Below, one piece after another: positions 1 through 7,759 of a stretch of 64,000 nucleotides of DNA (its first letter is position 1; each line of letters begins with the position of its first letter). The notes under the pieces were generated by a model that ran no database searches, was not told the DNA's origin, and worked only from the letters and a program-made list of their open reading frames with translations. The stretch is taken from the NCBI GenBank assembly GCA_963835955.1, contig CAWIHZ010000005.1, positions 186,001 through 250,000 on the forward strand, given 5' to 3'. The DNA comes from Roseiarcus sp963835955 (lineage in GTDB: Bacteria; Pseudomonadota; Alphaproteobacteria; Rhizobiales; Beijerinckiaceae). Made by a program: the position numbers and the translations under genes.

Positions 1-1220
1 TCATGGTGCCCGGGCGTTGCCGCGCCGATCTCGCGCGGCTGACCGAAGAATTCGGTCCCTCGTTCCAGCGCGGACCGGACGAGTTGAAGGACCTCCCGGC
101 GTTCTTCGGCAAAGCCGGCGAGGCGCTCGACCTATCGCGCTACGCAGTGCGGATCTTCGCCGAAATCGTCGACGCCTCCCAGATGAACGTCGAGACCCTG
201 CTCTTGCGCGCGGTGGAATTGCGCGCCGCAGGCGCTGACGTCATCGATCTCGGCTGTCTGCCGGATACGCCTTTCCCCCATCTCGAGGATGCGGTCCGGA
301 TGCTGAAGGCGCGAGGATTCGGCGTCAGCGTCGATTCGGCCGACTCCGATGAATTGCGCCGCGGCGCCGCGGCCGGCGCCGATTACTTGCTAAGCCTGAC
401 CGAACGCAACCTTTCGATCGCCGAGGGCACCGATGCGCGGCCGGTGCTGATTCCGGCACGGCACGGCGATATCGATTCGCTCTGTCGAGCCGCTGAAGCG
501 GCGCGAATACGCGGGATCGGCGCCATCCTTGATCCTATACTCGATCCTATCCATTTCGGTTTCGCCGACGCGCTCTTGCGCTACCGTGAGGTTCGCGCGC
601 GCCTGCCTTGGGCGGAGCTGATGATGGGGTCCGGCAATCTGACCGAGCTGACCGACGCGGACAGCGCGGGCGTGACCGCGATGCTGCTGGGAATATGCTC
701 GGAACTCGGCGTCGGCAACGTGCTTACGGTTCAGGTCAGTCCGCATACGCGCCGCACGATCCAGGAGCACGACGCGGCGCGGCGCATTATGTATGCCGCG
801 GCTAGGGACCACAGCTCGCCGAGGGGTTACGGACGCGCACTGCTGCAACTGCACGATCCGTCTCCATTTCCCAATTCGAGCCGCGAGATCGGCGAGCTCG
901 CGGCCCAGGTCAAAGACGCCAATTTCCGCATCGAAGTGGCCGAGGATGGGATACACATCTACAACCGCAACGGCCATCATGTCGGGCAAGACGCGTTCGC
1001 TCTCTTCGAAAAGCTCGACGTCCAATCTGACGGCGCGCATGCGTACTACCTCGGCGCCGAGTTGATGAAGGCGGAAGTAGCGCTCCGGCTCGGCAAGCGC
1101 TACGTGCAGGACGAACCCCTCGACTGGGGTTGCGGGGCTGACCGGCCCGCGGAGGATGTGACGCGGCTCAGCGCCGCTGGGCACACGCTTCGCTCGCGGG
1201 GAGGCCAACAGGTGACTTGA
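1..1220 (+). CDS. DUF6513 / dihydropteroate synthase-related protein, 5' end outside window
   Basis: The reading frame is open from the window edge, and the first in-frame ATG (position 3) lies inside a conserved stretch ('PGRCRADL'), so the true start and roughly the first 80 residues are probably missing. The rest matches the family of dihydropteroate synthase-like TIM-barrel proteins (TIGR00284/DUF6513) found with tetrahydromethanopterin-linked C1 genes in methylotrophs and in methanogens. Recognisable blocks are 'GADVIDLGCLPDTPFPHLE', 'SVDSADSDELRRGAAAGAD', 'LDPILDPIHFGFADALLRY' and 'GNLTELTDADSAGVTA'. The precise reaction is not established; a role in methanopterin biosynthesis is inferred from the family. 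The stop overlaps the start of the next gene as TGATG, so the two are co-transcribed. Confidence 0.88.
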   Translation, partial: MVPGRCRADLARLTEEFGPSFQRGPDELKDLPAFFGKAGEALDLSRYAVRIFAEIVDASQMNVETLLLRAVELRAAGADVIDLGCLPDTPFPHLEDAVRMLKARGFGVSVDSADSDELRRGAAAGADYLLSLTERNLSIAEGTDARPVLIPARHGDIDSLCRAAEAARIRGIGAILDPILDPIHFGFADALLRYREVRARLPWAELMMGSGNLTELTDADSAGVTAMLLGICSELGVGNVLTVQVSPHTRRTIQEHDAARRIMYAAARDHSSPRGYGRALLQLHDPSPFPNSSREIGELAAQVKDANFRIEVAEDGIHIYNRNGHHVGQDAFALFEKLDVQSDGAHAYYLGAELMKAEVALRLGKRYVQDEPLDWGCGADRPAEDVTRLSAAGHTLRSRGGQQVT

Positions 1221-1819
1221 TGCCGCTGATCCGCGAAGTCATTGTGACCACCGTCAACGCCCGCGGGGAGCCGCATCTGGCCCCGCTGGGGATGATCGCC
1301 GAAGGCGAGCATTGGATTCTCGCGCCTTTTCATCCCTCGACGACGCTTGAAAACCTTCGGCAGGCGCCATTCGCCGTCGCCAACCTCACTGACGACGTGC
1401 GCGTGTTCGCCGGATGCCTCACTGGACGCCGCGACTGGCCTTTGACTGCGGCGAATATCGTCGCCGCGCCGCGCCTCAAAACGACGCTCGCGCACCTCGA
1501 ACTTGTCGTGATCGACGTACGAGAGGACGTACTCCGGCCGCGATTCGTGTGCCGCGTCGTCCACCGCGGCTCGCATGCGCCGTTTGAGGGCTTCAATCGG
1601 GCGCAAGCGGCCGTTATCGAGGGAGCCGTGCTTGTCAGCCGCTTGCACTTGCTGCCGCGCTCGGAGGTCGAGGCGGAACTCGCGCGGCTCGAAATCGTCG
1701 TCGGCAAGACCGCCGGCGCCACGGAAGCGGAAGCCTGGAGCTGGCTCAGGGACAAGGCCGCGCCGGTCTTTGCCGCCGGGGCCGGGGAGGAGCGTGTTGG
1801 AGGTCATCCCAGTCGTTGA
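1220..1819 (+). CDS. DUF447 family protein (H4MPT-associated)
   Basis: A 199-residue protein. ATG at 1220 is chosen because it overlaps the previous stop (TGATG); a TTG three bases upstream is less likely. The N-terminal 'IREVIVTTVNARGEPHLAPLG' resembles flavin-binding split-barrel proteins, and the whole matches DUF447, a family shared by methanogens and H4MPT-containing methylotrophs. Its biochemical function is unknown. Gene order DUF6513-DUF447-HisA-like is typical of the archaeal-type C1 gene islands of methylotrophic proteobacteria, so a role in methanopterin synthesis or use is likely by association. The 3' end overlaps the following HisA-like gene by 26 bases. Confidence 0.85.
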   Translation: MPLIREVIVTTVNARGEPHLAPLGMIAEGEHWILAPFHPSTTLENLRQAPFAVANLTDDVRVFAGCLTGRRDWPLTAANIVAAPRLKTTLAHLELVVIDVREDVLRPRFVCRVVHRGSHAPFEGFNRAQAAVIEGAVLVSRLHLLPRSEVEAELARLEIVVGKTAGATEAEAWSWLRDKAAPVFAAGAGEERVGGHPSR

Positions 1820-2491
1820 CCTCATTGGCGGCGTGGTTGTTCGCGCGCGAATGGGCGAGCGCGACGCCTACCGGCCCATCACGACTCCGCTTTCTCCGAC
1901 CAGCGATCCGGTCGACGTTGTCCGGGGCCTGCTTTCTGTGCATCCGTTTTCCACACTCTATGTCGCCGATGTCGACGCAATACGGCGAAAGGCGGACAAT
2001 ACGTCAGCATTGCGCCGCATCCGCACGGCTTTTCCGGCTCTGAGGCTGTGGATCGATAACGGCGCGGCCGAGGAAGCGGCGCTCGAATCGGTTCTCAACG
2101 CCGGTCTCGGCGTCCCGGTCATCGGCAGCGAGTCTCAGAGCGATAGCGCGCTGATCGAGGCCCATCGAGACTTCTCAGGATATCGTGCTGTCCCTGGATT
2201 TTCGCGACGAGTTGTTTCAAGGCCCCGCGGAGATCCTGAATAATTCGCAATTGTGGCCGAAACGGATAATCGTCATGACGCTCGCGCGGGTCGGGAGCGC
2301 CGCCGGCCCTGAAATGGCGCGGATCAGCGCTGTTCAATCGCTCGCGGGCGCGCGGAAGATCTACGCCGCCGGAGGCGTGCGCGACGCCGCCGACGTCGCA
2401 GCGCTCAAATCCGCGGGGGTCGCCGGAGTTCTTGGTCGCGTCGGCGCTGCACGACCGGCGGCTGATCGGAGCCGACTTCGCCTCGATCTGA
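1794..2491 (+). pseudogene. HisA/HisF-like TIM-barrel protein of the H4MPT set, two frameshifts as sequenced
   Basis: The gene starts at GTG 1794 ('LEVIPVVDLIGGVVVRA'), a phosphoribosyl-isomerase-like N-terminus found in methylotroph H4MPT islands. The frame is lost near 2165-2178 and continues one base later ('DIVLSLDFRDELFQGP', 'KIYAAGGVRDAADVAAL'). It is lost again near 2431-2435 and resumes one base later with 'VASALHDRRLIGADFASI' to a TGA at 2489-2491. Both changes are single extra bases: 698 nt minus 2 gives 232 codons, a normal length for this family. Protein similarity across both breaks is intact, so the damage is either recent or an assembly error. It overlaps DUF447 and would be translated with it. 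Confidence 0.8.
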
Positions 2492-2749
2492 CGCATTCGA
2501 ACTCCCGCGCTAGCCTGCGCCCTAGGTTCTGCCGCGAGCGCCCTCGCGACTGCGCTGCGCTCAGCGCTTGGCGACGCGACAAATCACCACGGCGCCCAAC
2601 AATAGGGGAGAGTCTCACTTTGATTTGAAATGAGACGCTCCGGAAGCACTGCCGGGTAGCGCGTGACAGGGCGCCGCTTTGGTGCTAACCTTCGCAGCGG
2701 CGGAAGGAAGGTGCCTATCCCGCCGAGAATCGAGCTTGAGGAGACGTCG

Positions 2750-2827
2750 ATGAGTTGGAACGCCCCCGTTGTCATTGAAGTTTGTGCTGGTATGGAAGTG
2801 ACGGCGTATTTGTCAGCTGAAATATGA
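2750..2827 (+). CDS. pqqA: PqqA, coenzyme PQQ precursor peptide (25 aa)
   Basis: A 25-codon gene beginning 'MSWNAPVVIEVCAGMEV' and ending in 'SAEI'. It carries the invariant Glu-x3-Tyr of PqqA: Glu16 and Tyr20 in 'MEVTAY', the two residues cross-linked by the radical SAM enzyme PqqE to make pyrroloquinoline quinone. The overall pattern (W near the start, I/V-x-E-V/I-C-x-G-M-E-V-T) closely follows PqqA of Methylobacterium-type methylotrophs, which ends soon after a similar 'SAEI'. A strong ribosome binding site (GAGGAG, about 2737-2742) lies seven bases before ATG. No pqqB, C, D or E is seen nearby, so this is an orphan or additional copy. PQQ is the cofactor of methanol dehydrogenases, consistent with the C1 genes next to it. 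Confidence 0.85.
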   Translation: MSWNAPVVIEVCAGMEVTAYLSAEI

Positions 2828-3339
2828 GCCCAAGCAGGTCTGTCCGCCGGGATTTGGGCGGGCATTGCGAGAGCGCTCTCGAGAGCCTTCCCGACCGGTA
2901 GACGGCGGACTGTCGCGGTAGGCGATGCCGCCGAGCCGCGATGGAAATGGAAGGCGCCCGTAGGAGCAACGCCTCGTAGAGCTGAGTTTAGCTATCGCGG
3001 CGACCTCCCCGTCGCAGATGAATGCCTCACTCGACCTGTTCGCGACGGACAAGGGCGCATTGGCGAAGGGCGTGCACCCCGGCTCGCTGACCAGGCCCAA
3101 TAGGGCGGCGCCCAGTGGGGTGCATCGATTCATAACTCGATTTTGGGCCGCCGCAATCGGCTTTGGGGCGGTCGGAGGGCTTGGTCTGCGAAGGCTGCGA
3201 TCGAGGGGCTCCTTGCGCCACGGCCTTTCCCTTGCGGCGTCGCGATCGAGCAATGAAGTCCCTCGCCGCTCCTGCGCAGGCGGTTGCGGCAGACGCGCTT
3301 CGGACGCGACCTACGCGCGCGGCTCACCGGCCGCGGCGG
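2828..3339. other. Intergenic stretch downstream of pqqA, no gene recognised
   Basis: 512 bases between pqqA and the convergent pterin dehydratase gene. Open frames exist on both strands (for example about 2813-3253 minus and 3018-3362 plus), but their translations show no family resemblance, are rich in Arg/Ser/Pro, and lack good ribosome binding sites. A short palindrome (GAGAGCGCTCTC, around 2870) could fold in the pqqA transcript. I looked for remnants of pqqB-E and found none. Confidence 0.5.
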
Positions 3340-3729
3340 TCATTTCGCGTCGTCGTACTTGATGTAGGCGAACCTCTGGTCGCCAATGGGTGTGCCCTCG
3401 AGCGCGCCGCCCTGTTGGCCGGGGCGCCAACAGAGAAATTCCTCGATTTTTTGCGCAAGCTCGAAGTCCTTGTCCGTAACTCCTTTTGCAGTGTGTGTTT
3501 GCAACTTGACTTCGACCCAGGCATAGGAGGCGCGGAGGTCGGGGTGATGCCAAGCCGCCTCGGCGAGGTGACCCACTGCGTTGATCGCCATCAGAGTGCC
3601 CTTCCAACTGGCGGTGCGATAAGTGCGTCTTATCCATCCGTTTTCGTAGCGCCAATGTGGAAGCTCGCGGCGGAGTCGTTCTTCGATTTCGGCTGGTTCA
3701 TAGGGGGTTTCCTTCAATTTTTGCGTCAT
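3340..3729 (-). CDS. 4a-hydroxytetrahydrobiopterin dehydratase-like protein (pterin-4a-carbinolamine dehydratase)
   Basis: 129 residues from ATG 3729, chosen because GGAGAA lies just upstream; a longer frame to 3816 has no such support. The catalytic signature of pterin-4a-carbinolamine dehydratases is complete: Glu-x3-His-His-Pro ('EAAWHHPDL'), then Tyr five residues on, His nine residues later ('QTHTAKGVTDKD') and the terminal Asp. Members dehydrate 4a-hydroxy-tetrahydropterins. There is no phenylalanine hydroxylase next to it. Because it sits beside H4MPT-type genes, a role on a methanopterin intermediate is plausible, but that is inference. It is convergent to pqqA and divergent from the ADP-ribosylglycohydrolase gene. 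Confidence 0.85.
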   Translation of the reverse strand: MTQKLKETPYEPAEIEERLRRELPHWRYENGWIRRTYRTASWKGTLMAINAVGHLAEAAWHHPDLRASYAWVEVKLQTHTAKGVTDKDFELAQKIEEFLCWRPGQQGGALEGTPIGDQRFAYIKYDDAK

Positions 3730-4114
3730 CGCGGTTCTCCCAACAACGAGGCCGGCGGCGCGCGGCGCGGCCATTTGCACACAATTTGGCGACGCCGAGC
3801 GATTTGAGTTCAACATTTACCACAAGAAAAGCGCCTACGCTTCCGTTGCGCCGAGACGTCTCGGCGGCGCCGAATGGCGTTGTCGAAAGTGTGAGGGCTG
3901 TCGCTCCTCATCCAGTGACGAGTCGATCTGTTCGAACGTGCCAGAGCCCCCGACGACCTGACTGTTCCGTTTGACTCCGCAGTCGATCGGGTGGCGGATG
4001 GAGACGGAAAAGCGCCGCGAACTGCCACCGCAAAGCCACATCGCATCCGTCGCCTTCTGGCGGCGGACGCTTTCCCGGACAGGACGACCTCGAATTCACA
4101 TAAGTCGATGCGCT
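3730..4114. other. Divergent intergenic region
   Basis: 385 bases between the leftward pterin dehydratase and the rightward ADP-ribosylglycohydrolase-family gene; it must hold both promoters. The rightward frame stays open back to 3971, but that extension is unlike the family and is better read as leader. No clear -35/-10 pair, riboswitch or RNA was recognised. Confidence 0.5.
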
Positions 4115-6256
4115 ATGAGAACGTTGCCTTCAGATTATCCGGAGCGCGCCTACGCTGCGGTGCTCGGCAAACTGATAGGGGTATATCTCGGCAGGCCCTT
4201 CGAGAATTGGACGTATGAGCGCATCCTCCGCGAGCTCGGGCCGATCGAATACTACGTCCACGATCGGCTCGATTGTCCGCTGATCGTGACCGACGACGAC
4301 ATTGCGGGGACGTTCACCTTCATTCGCGCGCTCGAGGATCACGGCGCAAAGCCCGACATCTCGGCGCGCGAGATTGGTGAGACCTGGCTCAACTACATCG
4401 TTGAGAACCGCTCCATTCTGTGGTGGGGCGGCAACGGGAATTCGACTGAGCACACGGCCTGGCTCAATCTGAAGCGCGGAATTGAGGCGCCTGCGAGCGG
4501 CTCGATCGAGGTCAACGGCGCAACGGTGGCCGAACAAATCGGCGCGCAGATATTTATCGACGGCTGGGCGATCGTCGCGGCGGGCGATCCGGCGCTGGCG
4601 GCACGGCTTGCCGAGCAGGCGGCCAGGGTCAGTCACGATGGCGCCGCTGTCGACGCGGCCAAGCTTTGGGCGGCGATGGAGGCGGAGGCCTTCGTTTCGC
4701 ACGACATCGAGCGTCTGCTGGAAATCGGCCTCGCCCAGATTGCGCCCTCGAGTCCGATCGCGCGTCTCATCGCGGATGTTCGACGCTGGCGGCGCGATTA
4801 TTCGGATTGGCGCGACGCGCGGCGCGAGATTGCAGCCCGCTATGGTTACGACCGGTATCCCGGCAATTGCCATGTCGTTCCCAATCACGCGCTGATGGTC
4901 ATGGCCGTTCTCTACGCGCCAGACGACTTCTCGCGCGCGCTGAGCATCGTTTGCACTTCGGGCTGGGACACCGATTGCAACGCGGGAAATGTGGGTTGCC
5001 TGATGGGCGCGATGCTGGGGCTCGAGGGGATCACGGCGGGGCGCGACTGGCGCGGTCCGGTCGCCGATCAGATGTTCGTCTCCTCCGCTGATGGAGGCGG
5101 CGCGATCAACGACGCCGTGCGCGTAAGCGCTCGTCTGGCGAACGTCGGCCGGCGGCTCGCCGGCTTGCCCGCGCTGCCGCCGCCCAAGGACGGGGCGCAA
5201 TTTCATTTTTCCATGCCGGGCAGCGTACAAGGGTTCACGCCGACTGGAATCGGAGGCGCGACGCTAGCCCTCAAGAACGCGCAATTTGAAAAGGGGAGGG
5301 CGCTGGGGTTGCATTACGCCGGCCTCGGCCGCGAACCGGTCACAGCGCTGACGCCGACTTTCGCGCCGCCGGAAGTCACGCGGATGCGCACTTACGAAAT
5401 GATGGCGACGCCGCTCGTCTACTCCGGGCAGCGGGTGAGCGCGCGCTTGATCGCCGACGCCCGAAATGTGAGTGAAGTTACGGTCGCCTTGCGCATTCTG
5501 GTCTATGGTCCAAGGGAAGCATTGACGGCGGTCGACGGCGACCCGGCCGCACTTTCGCCCGGAGCCGAAACAGTCCTCAATTGGCGCCTGCCTGACACCA
5601 GGGGTCAGCCGATTCAATCGATCGGGATCGCCCTGAGTTCGTCGGGCGCCGAGCAGTCCGGCGCCGTCATTGTCGACTTCCTGAGATGGGACGGTCCGCC
5701 GGACCTCCGCTTGCGACGTCCCGAGGAGCCCGGCGATTTCTGGCGCCGCTCCTGGGTCAACGCGGCCAGCGTCTTTTCGTCGAGCTTTCCGCAGGCGTTT
5801 CGCATCTCGCAGGATCGCGGCGAGGGTATGATCATTCATGGCGGGCGGCAGTGGACGGACTATAGGGTCGAGGCCGCGGTCACGGTTCATCTTGCTCGGG
5901 CGGCCGGCGTCGCGGTTCGGGTGCAGGGGCTACGCCGCTATTACGCCGCACTCCTCGTCAGACCTGACGTGTTTCGTCTCGTGCGCGTTAGCGGCGATTC
6001 GGTCATCATCCTTGCCGAGGCGCCCTTCGAGTGGACTTTCGAGACCCCTTACCCGTTTGTCGTGCAGGTGATCGGGAATGTGATCGCGGCCGCTGCCGGC
6101 GCAACGAAGCTGGAAGTGCGCGACGCAGGGCCTAAGGCGCTGATCGACGGCGGCGTTGCGTTGTTCATCGACGAGGGCGCATGCTCATGCGACGAAGTGC
6201 GGGTGACGGCGCCGCGCGCTGCGTCGGATTCGGCAGCGAGGTTCGGATATCGATAG
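4115..6256 (+). CDS. ADP-ribosylglycohydrolase family protein with C-terminal beta-sandwich region
   Basis: 713 residues from ATG 4115; an ATG at 3971 would add an unconserved 48-residue stretch. Residues 1 to about 330 are an ARH/DraG-like all-helical hydrolase domain: 'YAAVLGKLIGVYLGRPFE' at the start, 'TDDDIAGTF' (59-67) at the first metal site and 'GWDTDCNAGNVGCLMGAMLG' (from 283) at the second. Classical ARH enzymes have TDDT and GGDTDT, so both motifs are variant. The remaining 380 residues look like two beta-rich domains; the last ('GGRQWTDYRVEAAVTVHLA', about 590 on) resembles LamG/GH16-type sugar-binding folds. No signal peptide is visible. Large proteins of this layout occur in several bacterial phyla with unproven substrates. 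An AGE-family sugar epimerase gene lies 1.5 kb downstream. Confidence 0.8.
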   Translation: MRTLPSDYPERAYAAVLGKLIGVYLGRPFENWTYERILRELGPIEYYVHDRLDCPLIVTDDDIAGTFTFIRALEDHGAKPDISAREIGETWLNYIVENRSILWWGGNGNSTEHTAWLNLKRGIEAPASGSIEVNGATVAEQIGAQIFIDGWAIVAAGDPALAARLAEQAARVSHDGAAVDAAKLWAAMEAEAFVSHDIERLLEIGLAQIAPSSPIARLIADVRRWRRDYSDWRDARREIAARYGYDRYPGNCHVVPNHALMVMAVLYAPDDFSRALSIVCTSGWDTDCNAGNVGCLMGAMLGLEGITAGRDWRGPVADQMFVSSADGGGAINDAVRVSARLANVGRRLAGLPALPPPKDGAQFHFSMPGSVQGFTPTGIGGATLALKNAQFEKGRALGLHYAGLGREPVTALTPTFAPPEVTRMRTYEMMATPLVYSGQRVSARLIADARNVSEVTVALRILVYGPREALTAVDGDPAALSPGAETVLNWRLPDTRGQPIQSIGIALSSSGAEQSGAVIVDFLRWDGPPDLRLRRPEEPGDFWRRSWVNAASVFSSSFPQAFRISQDRGEGMIIHGGRQWTDYRVEAAVTVHLARAAGVAVRVQGLRRYYAALLVRPDVFRLVRVSGDSVIILAEAPFEWTFETPYPFVVQVIGNVIAAAAGATKLEVRDAGPKALIDGGVALFIDEGACSCDEVRVTAPRAASDSAARFGYR

Positions 6257-6309
6257 CGCCTGAGAACATCCGCCTCCCGCCGCGCCCCGCGCTCTTGGTT
6301 GCGGAGCGT

Positions 6310-7605
6310 CTAGGCCCCACGTTCGCGCGCTATTGCGCGCCACCCGATGTCGCGCCGGCAGAAGCCTTCTGGCCATGCGATGCGGTCGACAGCGGCATAG
6401 GCCCGATCGCGCGCTTCGCCGACGCTGGCGCCAATGGCCGTTATCGTCAAAACCCGTCCGCCGTCCGAGACGATTTCGCCGCCTTCGCAGCGCGTCCCCG
6501 CCTGTAGGACGACAACTCCGGGCACACGTTCCGCATCCGCGATCCCGCCAATATTGGAACCGCGAAGCGGCTCGCCGGGATAGCCGCGCGCGGCCATCAC
6601 TACCGCCAATGCCGCGTCCGATGCGAAGTCCGCCGCGGTCTCGCGCAGAGTCCCGTTCGCGCAGGCTTCAAGTAGGGGAATGAGGTCGCCCCGGTGGCGG
6701 GCGAGAATGACCTCAGCCTCCGGATCTCCGAATCGCACGTTGAATTCGATCAGCTTTGGGCCGTCCACGCCAATCATCAGCCCGGCGAACAGCACGCCGC
6801 GAAACGGCGAGCCGCGCTCGGCCATTCCGCGCACTGTCGGCATGATGATCTCGCGCATGACGCGATCGCTCAATTCCGAGGTCATGATGGGGGGCGGAGA
6901 ATAGGCGCCCATCCCGCCGGTGTTCGGCCCGGCATCGCCGTCGCCCACGCGCTTGTGATCTTGCGCGCTCGAGAACGGCACAGCAGTCACCCCGTCGCAC
7001 AAGGCGAAGAACGAGACCTCCTCGCCCTCGAGGAATTCTTCGATGATCAGTTGCGCGCCCGCTGAACCCAGGGCGCCCGAAGACAAGGCGTCGATCGCCG
7101 CCTCCGCTTCCGCGAGCGTCATCGCAACCGCGACGCCCTTGCCCGCGGCGAGACCATCGGCCTTGATAACAATCGGCGCTCCACGGCGCCGAATATGCTC
7201 CTTGGCTTCTCGCGGATCGCCAAATTGCCGATAGTCGCCGGTCGGAATGCCGAATTCGCGACAAAAGTCTTTCGCAAATCCCTTCGAGCCCTCGAGCCGT
7301 GCCGCCGCGCGCGTGGGCCCGAAGCATGCGATGCGGTCCTTGGCGAGATCGTCGACGATCCCGGCCACCAGCGGGGCCTCAGGCCCGACGACCACGAGAT
7401 TGATCGCGTGCCTGCGGCAAATCGCGGCGATCGCCGCGTGATCCGACAGATTCAGCGGAAAAGTTCGGGCGACGGCCGCGCATCCCGGGTTGCCCGGCGC
7501 GACGAACAAGTCGCCGATAAGGGGGGAACTCGCCAAAGCGCGCGCCAAGGCGTGTTCGCGCGCGCCAGATCCGAGTATGAGGATATTCCTCTTGCCGTCT
7601 CGCAT
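6310..7605 (-). CDS. purD: Phosphoribosylamine--glycine ligase
   Basis: 431 residues, the normal PurD length. It catalyses ATP-dependent joining of glycine to 5-phosphoribosylamine, the second step of purine synthesis, in the cytosol. The order of conserved blocks is standard: 'ILILGSGAREHALARAL' at the N-terminus, 'GPEAPLVAGIVDDL', the ATP-grasp stretch 'VIKADGLAAGKGVAVA', 'GPNTGGMGAYSPPP' and the metal-binding 'EFNVRFGDPEAEVI'. It is transcribed alone, towards the ADP-ribosylglycohydrolase-family gene. purE and purK lie at the other end of the window, so purine genes are not clustered. Confidence 0.96.
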   Translation of the reverse strand: MRDGKRNILILGSGAREHALARALASSPLIGDLFVAPGNPGCAAVARTFPLNLSDHAAIAAICRRHAINLVVVGPEAPLVAGIVDDLAKDRIACFGPTRAAARLEGSKGFAKDFCREFGIPTGDYRQFGDPREAKEHIRRRGAPIVIKADGLAAGKGVAVAMTLAEAEAAIDALSSGALGSAGAQLIIEEFLEGEEVSFFALCDGVTAVPFSSAQDHKRVGDGDAGPNTGGMGAYSPPPIMTSELSDRVMREIIMPTVRGMAERGSPFRGVLFAGLMIGVDGPKLIEFNVRFGDPEAEVILARHRGDLIPLLEACANGTLRETAADFASDAALAVVMAARGYPGEPLRGSNIGGIADAERVPGVVVLQAGTRCEGGEIVSDGGRVLTITAIGASVGEARDRAYAAVDRIAWPEGFCRRDIGWRAIARERGA

Positions 7606-7759
7606 CGCCTGTCCGCTGGCCAGGGTCCCTCATTGCCGGTATAGGCCGAACCGATCAAGAGCGCCCGCAGGTTTATAGATTCATCTCGTCCGTCAAAATG
7701 CGCTCTTGCGCCACGATCGCTAATCTCGACCGCGCCAAACTCGATCCTGGACGTTCATC

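Noticed and set aside
2491..2520. TTCGAA-containing sequence considered as a tRNA T-arm
   Set aside because: No acceptor, anticodon or D-arm pairing could be built around it.
2813..3253. Minus-strand frame of 146 codons behind pqqA
   Set aside because: Overlaps pqqA, no similarity to PQQ or other families, no ribosome binding site; compared by eye to pqqB-E without match.
3971..4114. N-terminal extension of the ADP-ribosylglycohydrolase-like gene
   Set aside because: The extra 48 residues are Arg-rich and unlike the family, which begins at 'YPERAYAAVLGKLIG'.
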